This document shows, piece after piece, positions 1 through 12,774 of a DNA stretch of 64,000 nucleotides. The notes under the pieces were generated by a model. That model worked only from the letters and a program-made list of their open reading frames with translations. It was not told the DNA's origin and did not search any database. The position numbers and the translations under genes are program-made. The first letter of the stretch is position 1; every line of letters starts with the position of its first letter. Origin of the DNA: Tachypleus tridentatus (lineage: Eukaryota > Arthropoda > Merostomata > Xiphosura > Limulidae); contig NC_134825.1 of NCBI RefSeq assembly GCF_004210375.1, positions 67,137,558 through 67,201,557 on the forward strand, written 5' to 3'.

Positions 1-879
1 TTACTTCATTGATAATCCTTATTCGAATAGGAAATTGTGAAAAAAAGCTCACAGTTATTGGTTATCGTAATTGTTAGATGAACCAGTATTTTAACCAAAT
101 TTAACAAAAGGCCAAAATTCAAGGGCAAATTCAACATGTCTCCGCCACGCAATCCTAACATAACCAATTTTGATACCAGAAAAATCGAAAACTGTCTATA
201 TCCCTTCTTGGGACTTGGAATAAGGTAACTTGGTTGACATACAAATTAATAGTTCGCGAATACCCAATAATGTGCTTTTCTCGATGAAAAATTGAAAAAA
301 ACAAAAATTCCGAAATAGTCTATATCTCTATTTGTGACCTATAAAAACGTATCTTTGTACCAAATCACTTATAAATTAACCAAAATACGGCGGGGTAATT
401 GTCAAACAAGCCTAAAATTATATTTTTATGGCATCTTGATACCTCTGTAATTATTACAAATGGACAAGTCCGACATTTTTGTTTGTCAAACATTTTGTAT
501 GTAGAAAAGTATTTTTTACCCATTTCCATTTAAATTTAAATTGGTTAAAATACAGCTAAGTAACTGATCCAAAAGACCAAAATTATGCTTGTTGTGAACT
601 TGACCGTTCTTAAAAGATTATGAATGGTCAAATACAATTTTATTTTAGTTGTCAGTATATTTGTTATATGAAAACGTTTATTTGTGTCATTTTTCATTTT
701 AGTCGTTGTAAACATGATCACACATGAGCCGAAAATATACATTTTTGGCTGTTTTATCTTTGAACCCATATAACCTTTACAAAGGTCTAAATCAATAAAA
801 TAAAAAAGGTGTCTCGCCATATTGGTCAAGGTGTAACCCTGCCAAATTTCAAGTCAATCGAGAAATGAAGGAATGACAG
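1..879. other. AT-rich stretch, nothing recognised
   Basis: No coding similarity, tRNA-like head or terminal repeat was seen here. It abuts the Penelope-like remnant on its 3' side and could hold the rest of that element, but no endonuclease motif could be read from it. Confidence 0.4.
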
Positions 880-1650
880 TCAAAAACTCTCGAAATGTCC
901 ATATTCTCTGAAGACACTAAATATATCATCTATATATCTTACGTAATGTACTGGTTTAAACTGACATGCACATTCTTCAAGCCGACATTTTTCATAATGA
1001 CGAAGGAACAAATTAGCGAATGATTAGGGGCTAAACTAGATCCTATAACAACACCATCAAATTGATCATGATAAATGTCATTGGAGGAAAAGACACTTGG
1101 AATCTTAGGTGTTAAAACTAATAAGTTTCTAAAAGATACGCTTAGGGAACCTCATATCGTTGGGGTCATTTTGACCCAGAAGTTGTAGTCTCATCTAAGA
1201 GAATGTTGGTGTAAAGAGATTCAATTTAAACCAGCACAATATACTTTATTATTACAATTTAATATTTTTATCTTGATAAAATTCAAAATTATTTTTATAC
1301 TGTATCCATTTCTAACTAATGGGCCTAACAACTTAACTAAGAATCGCACTAATTTATGATTGTATGCGTCTATACCAGTAACTGTGAGCTTAACCGGAAA
1401 TTCAAATTTAGGAACTTTAGGAACTCTATACATAATACCAGAATGAGAATAACCTGGTTTTATCTTATAGCAGTTTTCAGTTTGAATAAAATTTTTGTAA
1501 TTTACCTTAACTAGTTTTAGTAGAATCTTTAAGTAGTTTCACATTTTTATTACTCTCATTTAACATTCCTCTAATTTTATTACCACATTTCATTTAACAC
1601 TATTTCCTTTATCAAATTTTATGACATCTATATTTTCACTATTACTTAAC
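880..1650 (-). pseudogene. Penelope-like element reverse transcriptase, decayed
   Basis: Reading the minus strand from about 1650 downward gives, in order, conserved blocks of a Penelope-like reverse transcriptase. These are a block like NIDVIKFDKGNSV (about 1600-1640), then YRVPKVPKF followed by a TGIDAYNHKLVRFLVKLL stretch (about 1300-1440), then SLYTNILLDE (about 1190-1225), then DGVVIGSSLAP (about 1027-1063), and the polymerase core YIDDIFSVF around 925-936, which carries the two catalytic aspartates. The blocks lie in different frames and are broken by several stops, so the copy is dead. The order matches the finger and palm motifs of this class (YGLPK, SLFTN, DGVxMGSPL, YVDDIF in typical members). 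No GIY-YIG endonuclease was found downstream. A LINE is less likely because the motif spelling is Penelope-like. Confidence 0.8.
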
Positions 1651-1911
1651 CTTTTAACGGTCTGAGATTCCTCCCTTCTTTATATTAGAATAATCATTAA
1701 ACGATGTTAAGATTGTTAAAATATTACTTTAGTTAATGTTTTGTAATGGATTCACAGTTTCCTTGACAAACAATTAAATATTCCTCATACTCAAGTCTTT
1801 TCTTGATGGAATGGCAAATTTTAAACTATGGGTTAATCTTTCTTTATTAATTTCACTTAAAAGAAATTATTAGAAAATTAAAAAGTACTGCTTTTGGGTG
1901 TGTTTTCTTAT

Positions 1912-2011
1912 AACAGAGCCACATCGGGCTATATGCTGAGTCCACCAAAGGGAACGAAACTCCTGATTTCAGTGCTGTACATCCGTAAACTTACCGCTGT
2001 ACCAGCGCGGG
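1912..2011 (-). repeat. tRNA-derived SINE, family B
   Basis: Family B in plus orientation reads roughly CAGCGGTATGTCTGCGGACT, a tRNA-like arm with GGTTTCGATACCC as a B-box-like stretch, then GTGGTGGGCAGAGCACA and a short AAACAAAC tail. This minus copy keeps the 'cttaccgctgtacc' head and the B-box-like region but is diverged. Confidence 0.55.
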
Positions 2012-2216
2012 ACCGGAACTACTTTCTTCAAACAAAATGTTTGTTTACTTTTCTCGACATTTTATTATTTCTACAATTTACAATAATTGTATTACATTGT
2101 GTATTTATCTGATTTACTAACATGATTTTATGACAGTAATATTTTTATTTTAATTGTTGTTTGATTGCATTGTTTGTTGCCAATTTTTGTTTGATTTCAA
2201 AGCTCCACAGTTGTTT

Positions 2217-2470
2217 TAAATTTCACGCAAAGCTACACGAGGGCTATCTGCGCTAGCCGTCCCTATTTTAATAGTGTAAGACTAGAGGAAAAGCAGCTAG
2301 TCATCACCACCCACCGCCAACTCTTGAGCTGCTCTTTTACCAACGAATAGTGGGATTGGCTGTAACATTATAACGCCCCACGGCTGAAATGGCGAGCATG
2401 TTTGGTGTGACGGGGATTCGAACCCGCGACCTTCGGTTTCGAGTCGAGTGCCTTAACCACTAGGGCCTCA
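2217..2470 (-). repeat. tRNA-derived SINE, family A, with 10-bp TSD
   Basis: Nearly full-length copy. Family A sense order is: a tRNA-like head beginning GGCCCGGCATGGCCAGGTGG (A box), the B box GGTTCGAATCC about 50 bp on, then a body that includes GAGTTGGCGGTGGGTGGTGA, and the end TTTGCGCGAAATTC with a CAAA tail. Identical 10-bp flanks (acagttgttt at 2207-2216 and 2471-2480) are the target-site duplication and fix both ends. The first bases of the head are missing. Confidence 0.9.
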
Positions 2471-2740
2471 ACAGTTGTTTCTTAAGTTGTAATTATTCTC
2501 TCGAATAATTAGAACTGTGAGAAGGAAACTTTAAGATGAACAAACTTTGGCTTTATACTTTTTTTTTCACAAATGTTTCCAGAATACATTAATCACATTT
2601 ATTCTTATAAAAGTTGAAAAATATTTTTTCTGCTTTTCTAAGCAACGAAAAATGAGAATATTATATTCATTAATGATATAGATAGCAGCAGATTTGTGTT
2701 TCGAAAAACTACAACTTATTATAAGTCTTAAAACCTTAAG

Positions 2741-3010
2741 GGCTATCATGACCAAAAGGTGGTAAGGTCACTCGCTCTATTCGCACACTGAAGATTGCAT
2801 GTTCGAATTCCTATCTCACTAATCATGCTCGATCTTTTAGCCACAAGGATGTTACAATGTGACGCTCAGTCCCAAGTCTTCTTTGGTAAAAGAGTAGCTC
2901 ATGGGTTATTGTGATAACTAGCTGCCTTCCTTTTATTCTCACACTGCTAAATTACAGACGGCTGGTGCAGATAGCCCTCGTGTAACTTTGCGCGAAATTC
3001 AAAACAATTA
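2741..3010 (+). repeat. tRNA-derived SINE, family A, diverged
   Basis: Full-length order is kept (head, B-box remnant gttcgaattcc, body, tail gcgcgaaattcaaaac), with many substitutions. It lies about 270 bp from an opposite-orientation copy. Confidence 0.8.
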
Positions 3011-4267
3011 ATACCAGTAAAAATGCATACCACATCATAAATTCATGTTCAGAAGTTTATCAATAAGCTGCATTAATAGTTACAAATCTAGATGTTACAA
3101 TTTTCTGTAGGATTTGGAGACATCTCTTAAGTCCACCATAAACTAAACCTTGCTAATTTGCAAGGTGTGCAAATAAAGTGCAAACTAAATCATAAATAAT
3201 GTATCGTTGAACATGTAAATTAACCAGTAAATATAATCTTTTTCAAACATACGTGGATATTATTTCAAAATATTTACTAAAACTGCCCTTCTAATAGGAA
3301 TTATAAATTATGAGAATGTGGAATATGAATAACTTTTGAAAGCTAAATTACATATCCAGCTCTGAAAGCTTGAAAGATTCTATGAAAGTCTAGAAGTAAA
3401 AGTGAACTCTCAGTCCAGAATTGGATTTTAATTTAAAGATCTAGTAATGCACTTTAAACGTTTTACCCTAAAAGTTTTGCAGGTTACTTTAAAAAGACTT
3501 CCATCATTTTTCTCGCTTTTAAGCGTGGAAAACACTCATAAATTGGCTAAAAGTGAGAAAAAATCAGTCGTGTTCATATTTTCCAAGAAAAGTTTTGTAA
3601 AACAGGGGAGGTGGATGAGATCAGAGAAGGTGTAGTAGTCGAATCGAGAAACTTGGCAGAAATGGCAAGGCAGGTATGTGAATTCTTCAAAGCAGCCCAT
3701 TTCACAGTAGAGATGTGGTCAAGATTTCTACTGGCTGAATTTGGTACATTTGATGAATTAAATTGAATAATAATCTTGTGTTTTGCTTCTATAGAAAACT
3801 GTACTCTATATCAAGAAGTAAAAAATATCCTAAATTACGATAATTATGAAATACTTTTCTAATTAATCTAATCCTATTATAAACCACCGAAAGTCAAATA
3901 ATGTGTAACAGATATTTCGGAAATTTAAACAGCAGTAATATTTTTATTTCCGCATTGTAGCTGGATATTTTTATTGTATATTTTGGTTATTATGGTAAAT
4001 AGTCCAAAATACTGAAATTTTCATTTGCAACCTTTGACTTCTAGAATCTTATTGTTTTGTTTTGTTCAGACTCAAGTATTTATGATAATTACTGCAGCAA
4101 CAATGTATGGGTTAGTCTGTTAAAATATTTTTATTTTTCTAGTATGTGGGATAGTTTAATAAGAAATTCTTTTGCTTCTGGACTACTAAATTAGCATCCA
4201 AGTTGGGTATGGATCGGTCAACTCGCTTAGGAGGAGCTGCGTCTACAGATAGACAGAAAATTTTCTT
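3011..4267. other. Intergenic or intronic, nothing recognised
   Basis: AT-rich sequence with scattered stops in all frames. No terminal repeats, SINE head or transposase motif seen. Confidence 0.4.
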
Positions 4268-4353
4268 TGATATTGATAGTTGCCGTAACGGTATGGCTTA
4301 ATATGTTTAGTGATATTGATAGTTGCCGTAACTGTATGACTTAATATGTTTAG
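4268..4353. repeat. 43-bp tandem duplication
   Basis: Two adjacent copies starting tgatattgatagttgccg at 4268 and 4311 differ at only a few bases, consistent with a recent slippage or duplication event. Confidence 0.85.
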
Positions 4354-5396
4354 TGCGTACGTGAAGAACACCTGTACCCTAATTTTTACCCACCTCTGCC
4401 TCGCTTCACTCGGTATTGCTGGATCAAGTAATCCAAAAATATTTAAATATTATTATTAATAAAATAATAAAATAATTTCTGCATCACCTGACTGCAATAC
4501 AAACACAAAATGTCTTTAGTCTTACCTTATACAGGGAAACAGGCTATAACGATTGGAAACAAGTTACACAATTTATAATATTGAGTTTACCTTCAAGTGG
4601 TACTGTGATGTGTTTTGGAGCCTGTATGTATATTCTATAATTTCTTTGGTTCAAGGGTCATGTACCTTACCTTCCTTCCAAACTTCCAATTCGGTATATG
4701 AATATAAATATCCCAAATGTTTGTTTTTTTTTTTTTTGGGGGGGAATATTGGTTCCACTTCTATATAGATGATTAACTGTTTGATGCAATAACATGCAAC
4801 TTTAGAATTCAATGCGGTTTGTTTAAACATTTGATAGAAATTATTTTACATTCAGTTACAAACGTTTAAAATTGTCATTACATTTGCAGTTCATGTTCAA
4901 ACAAAATGGTTATTTATTTTGATGTTAAGGCACAACTGTTCTTTTATTGTCACTTGCTTATATACCACAACAACTTAAAATATATCCAGATAAGAAATTC
5001 GATAATGTAACCAACTCTGATAGAGTATTAAAATATCAAAGGCGGGAAATGTTTTCACTCTATACAAGGGTAGGCGGAGCCATTTTAACTCCTGAAACAT
5101 AGTCCTTTCACTACGCGGTGTCGACCCATTCTGTTGTAAGTTCTAAACTAGTTGCGGGTGATTTCCTACATACTCGCTCTCTCTCAAGGTCCTTTATCGA
5201 ACTAGTTGAACAGATGATACCAACTATTTTTAAAACTACATTTGAATGCAGCACTAACAAATACTCGTCTTCCATTTTCACAGTATTTATTTCCGCAGAT
5301 GTCTGCAGTGAATTATAAAAAGTTACGCATATGCAAAGAAAACGTCAACAAGTTCAGCCGCCAAGAGTCATGCGTACAACTTTCAAACGTACAGAT
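4354..5396. other. Intergenic or intronic, homopolymer tract only
   Basis: A T run followed directly by a G run lies near 4722-4744. No other feature is recognised. Confidence 0.4.
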
Positions 5397-5845
5397 GATT
5401 TGGTATAATAACATTTGATGATGTAAACTTGTAATGTCATCTTACATTATTTGGTGTAATAACATTAAACGGGGTAATTTTGTAATGCCACTAAATAATT
5501 TGGTGTAAAATCATTGAATAGGGTAAGTGTATAATGTTTGTTTGTTTGTTTTTGAATTTCGTGCAAAGCTACGCGAGGGCTATCTGCGCTAGCCGTCCCT
5601 AATTTAGCAGTGTAAGGCTAGAGAGAAGGCAGCTAATTGTCACCACCCACCACCAACTCTTGAGCTACTCTTTCACCGACAAATAGTGGGATTGAGGGAC
5701 ACATTATAACGCCCTCACGGCTGAAAGGGCGAGCACGTTTGGTGTAACGGGGAGTCGAAGCCGCAACTAACAGATTACGAGTGGAGCGCCTTAATCACCT
5801 GGCCATGCCAGACCAGTGTGTAATGTCATCTTACAATACAGACAT
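5397..5845. repeat. Short tandem array (about 50-58 bp, 3 units) split by a SINE
   Basis: Units begin atttggtataataacatt (about 5397), atttggtgtaataacatt (about 5450) and atttggtgtaaaatcatt (about 5499). The third unit is interrupted by a family A SINE and resumes after 5826 with 'catcttacaata', matching the end of unit one. Confidence 0.75.
5538..5814 (-). repeat. tRNA-derived SINE, family A, with 12-bp TSD
   Basis: Full-length minus copy with a GTTT tail at its left end. Flanks agtgtataatgt (5526-5537) and agtgtgtaatgt (5815-5826) differ at one base and are the target-site duplication. The B-box region has decayed. Confidence 0.9.
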
Positions 5846-6458
5846 GCTCTGAATTACAAAATCAAGTTTTACTTCAATTCACAAAAACATAATTCGAAAT
5901 AAAGATGAGATAAGTAAAAGAAATACTTTGCCATTTTGTAAAATGTTTAAAGGGCACGTAAAAAATTACGACGAAACATATACCAATACAAAAGTATACG
6001 GCATAAAATAATTTTATTTTTTGATAAACTTAATTGCCGTGTTGTTTATTAGTACTCGGTACACTCTGTGTAGAAATTTATATTTTGGTAAAAGTTCCGA
6101 TCCCGAAGTTTTTATGTTGATCGGAAATGATAAAACGAAGTTTCACTATCGTAAGACATTTTGAGCTCATTAATGTATTATCTTTTTTTTTCATTTTACA
6201 TTTTAGTGCTTTGAAAAATGTTCTTTGTAAACAGAATGAAGTAATAGTTATAATGTGGCAATACTAATTAATATATATATATACATATAAAAGCATAAAA
6301 ATAGAGATTTTATGTTTCTGCATTCAAAACGATATTAAACTTGCATCTATTTATCATGTCTCTGATTCATCAGGTCGTACTTAATCATAATACGTTATCA
6401 AATGGCATAATTAAACGTCGTGAACTATATAAGAAACTTAAAATTTGAATTAATATAT
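5827..6458. other. Intergenic or intronic, AT microsatellite
   Basis: Contains an AT dinucleotide run near 6270-6285. Nothing else recognised. Confidence 0.4.
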
Positions 6459-7215
6459 TGTAACAGATTTATTACGTTTGTTTCAATATAGTTTATGATG
6501 CGTGTGACGTACATTGTTTTCTAAATTTATAGAAGATTCTCGAGAGCTATAATAAACAATATGTGATTTACGAAAATACTTGCGTGTCTTTGAACATTGT
6601 TGAACGTTCGTGAATCTCGCGTGATTAATATATAAAAGCAAACTCTCACAAGACGCCAAGAGACACTTATTATTATTAGTTGTCAACTACAGTCAGTATA
6701 CTATAACCTCGGAAGCTATACTTGTCAGTAGTGCTTATTAATCGGAAAACTACAGAATTTCACAAGAAACGTTAAAAGATTTCGAACATTACAAACCGTT
6801 CAACTTCAGTGAATTTACCTTGGACGTTATCATTTCTGCGAGAACGTTACATATCTTCGCCAGTAAAATCTCGGTAAAAAGCTAGGTATAACAATATCAA
6901 CTCAAAATTAATTTGCTCGTCGTGGATCTGGATCATCGATAAAATATTCAATTCTGGATCAGTTAGAACACTCCGTCTAATTTGTAATTTGTAAAACTCT
7001 TGTATCTAAACCAATGTTTGTAATAAGGTAACCGTTATTATAAATTGTATTATTGTTTGTATATTAACATATATTTGTGTTAAGAAAGAAAGGAAGCAAA
7101 TATAAATTTATTACATATCGACATTTAATTAACTTTTAAATTAAAATTAAAATTTCTGGCTGTTTGAAATCGTAATACGTTAACACACGTAGCATAATAA
7201 GTTGGAGATTCATCC
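6459..7215 (+). mobile_element. Candidate LTR with promoter and primer-binding-like site
   Basis: The stretch opens with TGTAACAG, carries a TATAAAAG box at 6631-6638 in the position expected of a U3 promoter, has long AT-rich U5-like sequence, and reaches gttaaca near 7178-7184. About 16 bp later comes ttggagattcatccgagat, which looks like a gypsy-type primer-binding site. No gag or pol sequence follows, and no second LTR was found. The 5' end is a guess from TGTAACA/TTAACA pairing. This may be the left end of a deleted LTR retrotransposon, or a host promoter region. Confidence 0.3.
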
Positions 7216-7224
7216 GAGATAAAT

Positions 7225-8288
7225 TATAATACGTGACGATATTACATGACAACGGTCAGTTTGATGACTATGTATAAATTTTTGAGTTGTTTTTGTTTAT
7301 ACGTGCAAGCTTCGCACTCCAGTTTAGCAACAGAAGATTTGAAGTTATAAAACCTTACAGCTAGGATTAGTACTTAGGTTTTTTCATCTTGAGGGGGTAT
7401 AACTGGAAATATAAGCATACTGTTTCATACTTCTAACCATATCCTCGTGTTCTTCATACTATTCTTAATAATTTGATGGGCTGGGCAAAGCCTATCGATT
7501 AACTTGTAAGGGTTTGTTGGGCTTTTTTTTAAAGTGAAGCATAAAGCTATGCAATGGACTCCCTGTGCTCTGCACTAGCTTGTGATACTGCGGATTGAAA
7601 AGGCTAAGATTCTCATTGCGATTTTGCTAAATACGCTCCGAACTTTTATTTGTGTGTCTGTTATTGGAGTAACACTCAATTCTGTTATTTGGTTCAAAAC
7701 CTGACAAACCTTCGGTATTACAACTGCTACTGACTAGCTCTGGGCAGAAGTTAAAAATAGGAAAGGTTATATCTTAAATCTAGAGGGTATCTGGCCTAAC
7801 CGATTTTTCCATATGCGTATAAGGTGTCGTTCGTATTGTGAAAATATTAATTAATTGAATTTCCGTAACGAGAACTTTTCATCTTTTGAATTAAAAAGCA
7901 ATAAATTCAGAAGTAAAACTATTTAATATGTCTGAATTTAATTAATTTAATCCGAATTTAACTAACTAATTTAACAAATTATTTTGGAAAAACAATGAAC
8001 TTATTTATACAAGTTTCAAATCCTATATTGTTTTTGATTTTTGTAAATTATCTGAATTTTATTGTAATTTTGAGACTAAAAACAGTCTCACTTTTAGAAC
8101 CCTATATTAAATAATCGTTATTTTATAAAATATGAGTTTTTAACATTGAACATTACACAAACGCTAACGAATTTTACTCCAGTATTTTAATGTAAGAACG
8201 CTGTTAAAATGCCACGAATAGATATAGGTTATGAAGTTAATTACGATAGAAGATCAGCAATAAATCTACAACTCTACAACACTAAAAA
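7225..8288. other. Intergenic or intronic, weak SINE B trace
   Basis: A minus-oriented family B-like trace (aagctatgcaatgg, tgctctgcac) lies at about 7540-7580. The remainder is unrecognised. Confidence 0.35.
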
Positions 8289-8350
8289 TCTTGGTTTTAT
8301 ACCCTTGATGGGCAGAATATATATATAGCTCATTATGTGGCTTTGCACTT
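8289..8350 (+). repeat. SINE family B, 3' fragment
   Basis: Keeps a diverged B-box-like region (ggttttataccc), gatgggcaga and tcattatgtggctttgcactt, then a run of A. The head is absent. Confidence 0.5.
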
Positions 8351-8459
8351 AAAAAAAAAAAAAACACAAATAATTATGTGTGTGTCGTTTCTCAGAAAGA
8401 TAAAACTCGTGCAATCTACTTCACAGAAAACCAAATTCCAAGAGTAAGCGTGCGAAAAC

Positions 8460-8690
8460 AATGATAAACAATAGCAAAACGAGTACCAAATGTTTATTGA
8501 CACATTATATTGTTACTATGTGAACATCTAACACCTAATAACATGACAAGTATCAGAAGTTTCTTGACACATTATAGGGTTATTAAATGGTAACACGTAG
8601 TAGCAAAACAAGTATCATAAGCTGACAGACACATTATAGGGTTATTAGGTAATAACACTTAACAACAAAAGAGGTATCAGAGATCAGTCG
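8460..8690. repeat. Degenerate tandem repeat, three units
   Basis: Three similar blocks share gacacattata followed by a ggttatta-like stretch, a 'taacac' segment and caaaacaagtatca-like sequence. Spacing is uneven (about 76 then 52 bp), so units have gained or lost internal sequence. Confidence 0.6.
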
Positions 8691-9244
8691 TGGAACTTAA
8701 ACTTATTCAAACTCTTCAACAAAGTTTCTCATTCTATAATGAGATCTATAGATCAGCTGTGTTAAGTGGATTGTGTTTTCAAACTAAAGATCACGTATTC
8801 TAGATAAAAAGATACATTGCTACAGTTTCAATAGATGTAGATGTTTTATGTGGCTTCAACCGGTCTCATACTATGTTGCAAGGGTTTTCTAGTAGAGTTC
8901 AGAAACTCCTGACATCCGGTTACATATATCGTATTTACTACTTCGTACACTTGCATTCTGTAAATCGACTCGCGTGGCACCCGTCCTGTGGCAAAACGTT
9001 AAGTTGACAGTAGTTAGGCTTACTGGGTTTCTTCCATGTACTCATAGATTTCTTGAAAACCCAAGAATCATTGTACTAAGCTGTGACGAGCTTGCATATT
9101 TCATTACTGCGTAACTACCAAGCTTCATGACAGTAGAAAAATTAATATAAATATTCTATCTACTTTACAACACACGAAATTAGCGTAAACTTTACTTACT
9201 TTACAACAAAAAGTTAATGTAAGCTTTTCCTACTCGAAAAAAGG
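8691..9244. other. Intergenic or intronic, nothing recognised
   Basis: No motif, repeat or sustained frame identified. Confidence 0.4.
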
Positions 9245-9526
9245 TTTGTTTGTTTGTTTTTTGGAATTTCGCGCAAAGCTACTCGAGGGCTATCTGCCTA
9301 GCCATCCCTAATTTAGCAGTGTAAGACTAGAGGGAAGGCAGCTAGTCATCACCACCCACCGCCAATTCTTGGGCTACTCTTTTACCAACAAATAGTGGGA
9401 TTGACCAAAACATTATAACATATCCACGGCTGAAATGGCGAGCATGTTTGGTGCGACCGGGATTCGAAACCGCGACCCTCGGATTACGAGTCGAACGCCT
9501 TAAAACACTTGGCCATGCCTGGCCAG
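9245..9526 (-). repeat. tRNA-derived SINE, family A, full length
   Basis: Starts with the GTTT tail and ends at the head sequence 'ggccatgcctggcc'. The B box (ggattcgaaacc on this strand) is slightly altered. No convincing target-site duplication was found. Confidence 0.9.
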
Positions 9527-9559
9527 AAAAGAAGAAAAATAAACTTTAGTCATCTTAAA

Positions 9560-9795
9560 ACATTATTTGTATCTTATGCTAAGATTATTTTCCGCCGTCC
9601 TTAATTTTGAACTAATTACAAGAGGATAGGCAACAAGTCATCAGCAACACACAACTAGTAAGGGATTGACTGCCAGCCATAAAACGTATCAACAGCTTAA
9701 AATGCAGGGAAGATTTTTTGCGGTGTAGCAGGGATTACATCCCCCCTCTATCTCCTAAATCCAGAGCTTTACCACATGGTCAAGCCGTAAAACAA
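9560..9795 (-). repeat. SINE family C, diverged
   Basis: Minus-strand copy of a third SINE type. Its body resembles family A (ccgtccttaattttgaac, gcaacaagtcatcagcaaca), but its head on the minus strand reads like ggcttgaccatgtggtaaag. The same head type forms the array at 16.7 kb. Confidence 0.5.
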
Positions 9796-9948
9796 TTTAC
9801 AACGAAGAAAAATCACTTTAATTGTTTTTCTTTTGTATTTATAACAGATAAAAACAAGGGTAAGCTCATGATGGAAGTGTCTTTATACAGCTAAAAATAC
9901 TCATACATCAGTACATGTTTAAAATGTGTTGTTTTTCAAAGAATATCC

Positions 9949-10062
9949 TCTAGTGGCATATCTACAGACATCTAATGCTAGAAACTGGCTTTCGATATCC
10001 GTGGTAGACAGAACACAGACATCTCTTTATGTAACTTTGTGCTTAATAACAAACAATAACAT
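9949..10062 (+). repeat. SINE family B, diverged
   Basis: Contains tagaaactggctttcgatat, gtggtagacagaacacagac and a tail caaacaataac in family order. The short open frame over it is a by-product. Confidence 0.6.
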
Positions 10063-10075
10063 TCTAAAAGAAAAA

Positions 10076-12774
10076 CAAATAGATTTAACACGTCAGACTT
10101 CCTATAAATATCCAACATCACCCTCTCCAATTACATTATTTGTCTCGTTAATTAAAGTTATTTTGAGAGACACATGAAGACATCGAATAAAGCATCAAAA
10201 TATCTTTGAACTGAGTTGGTGCTCCAAAACACAATCTCAACTACCCATAACACGTGTTGCAAGTATTGCTTAAATAAGTAACAATGTTTCTGTCAGTAGT
10301 TACACTTCTGTATTTTTAGATGACACCACTGGATTGTATCTATCTCAAGTTATATTTATCTCAGTTGTATACAACTTAGTAGTGCGTGTCATGAATGTAT
10401 GACTTCTTCCCACTCTTAATATTATTGTACATTCAAACAATGAATATTAAAAACTGTGTGTTATGTTCTGATGTCGCCTGCTTACAAAAGAATTACAAGT
10501 GGGTACTTGTCTGCTCTTTACTTTAGTAGACATTTTGTTATTTTTGGTAAATACTCAACAAAGAAAAAGAAAGATAAGAGGTTGAAGTAGGTTAATGTTA
10601 AAACGACCAGTGGATGGCAAGTGGAAAACGACAGCTTTTGCTGAGTTTAGTGTTTATATATTGTCATTCCGTAACTTGCTAATTTGGCCCAAGTGGAACG
10701 TGGTCAAGCATGTTGACATAATAAACACTGCCAATCATAATATAGAAAGAAACTTTCTACGAGTCATCCTATTCTTGTGACTTTAATATCACAACATTAT
10801 CAGGCTCTGCAAGTTGGAAATTAATAACAGTTTCTCGGAGCCATCTTGTGTCAAATTAGCATCATGAAATGATAAAAAACATTTAATCGAGTAAAGTTTA
10901 TTTTGAAACATAATTGTTGTTTTCCTACACCTTGAAAGACGTGTAAATTCTATACGAAACCGATGACTTTAAATACAGAACCAATGATTATTCTGATTGA
11001 AACACCCCGTATTAATATTTCTGTAGAATAGAAACAAATCTGTGATCTCGTCAGATCAGTGCTACCATTTTAACATTCACTACTGATTTCACTATTCCAA
11101 TGTTCTGTCAAGATCAGTTATCAGAAATATGACTTACTTGTTAATATAATAACTGCACAAGTGTATCTAGTGAATCTCTTTTGTTCTGTACATATTACTG
11201 ATTTATTCATCCTGTAAGAAATGTAATTACATCACGACTTTGTGAAAACTGCGACATTAAAACCATAAAAACTATATCTGTCTACATTTTTATCTAGAGC
11301 TCCAAATCTAAGTCTTGACATTCATTAACTTCTTACTCCTTTTGCCGTTGTCAAAATTAAACGCTTAAGTTGAAATAAAATGAAATCGTATGTCATGATT
11401 TGATCGATGTACGTTGAGACACGTTCATGTATTGAATAGAAATAAAATGTATTTTCAACGCAAAAAGTAGTATGTTGTTCTAGATACTTAGTAAATGATA
11501 ACAAGGCTCATGCCTTACGTGGTATACGACCACCTTCGTATCTTTTCTTTATGTTATTGATCAATTATCTAATCTCTCCGTTTCCTTGATTCGTCTGCAT
11601 CAGATCAGTCGAGAGAATCACATCAGATCTGACATCAGAGTTTCAGAAGACGCGAAAACTTTTGCTGAAACGAATATACATATATAAATATATACGTGTG
11701 CGTGTATATATGTATATAAGATGAGTAATTTAGTAGGAGTTCAGACTGTGTGTAACATCGGTTCTTACGAATAGCAGATTGGATGAAATGATTATCGAAT
11801 GGATTGATATATAGCTCGATGTTTGGATATGTTTTTCAGCTCACAAGACAAATTCTGAAACAGGTATATTACGGATATACATGTATACACGAATGAGACC
11901 TAAACTAACTTATGAAGTATTTCAGTTATACAACAGGCTTTAAACAACAAACAAGTAAGTAATGTATGTTGACGTTTCCAAAGATTTTCAACAATGTATC
12001 GCAAACAAAGGGTTAAGTGCACTTTGTAGTAAAGATCATTATATACTATTACTGTGGCTTGTCGCCCTAGATAAAAGACATAATACTAGGGGCATTTTTC
12101 TAAACCACCGTATTTTAGTTTAAGGCAAAAACTTGATTTTGCGACACTGAACAATGACATGGTTAGATTTATGAATGCAAAGCATATCACAATATTCCTG
12201 AGAAGGGATATTCCTATAGTGGATTTATTAAATGATATGGAATGAGAAAGTACGACATTTCTAAAAAGGTAACCTTTAATGGTTTCCCTGAAAGCAGAAA
12301 AATTCTCATAACAAAGTGCTTGGTAGAAACAGACTTCAAAGCTACAGCTCAAGCCAATTCAAGATAATGTCTTCATAATCAAAGAGATGTTTATGTTTAC
12401 GAAAAAGAAACTTTCGACTTAAAAATGCCAAAAGATGAAGGTAAACATAACTCTAGGTATAATTAACAAGATAATAAACTAGGGTTTGAATCTGAGGAAG
12501 ACTCAAAAATCAAACGTTCTCAAGCTTCCAGATACGAATCAAAATCCACGACAAATGGGTAAAAGAAAAGAACTGGAATCATAGCAGTCACATCTCTCTG
12601 CATAGCTAATGCAACTCTAATGTAATTTGGGGGTTTTATTCTGCTTAAACGTGGTATAGGAAGTCGCTGACGTCCACGCACAATCTGAACAATGTAATGA
12701 ACACACCAAACTGAAGTTTGGATTAGTTTAAAGTTTTAAGCTAATCAGCGAGCACAGTGTAAACAATAAACAGC
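10076..12774. other. 2.7 kb without a recognised gene
   Basis: AT-rich, with a TA/TG-rich simple stretch near 11675-11720. A minus-strand frame at 12086-12352 has no recognisable domain and no coding-like base composition, so it is not called. No terminal repeats found. Confidence 0.4.
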
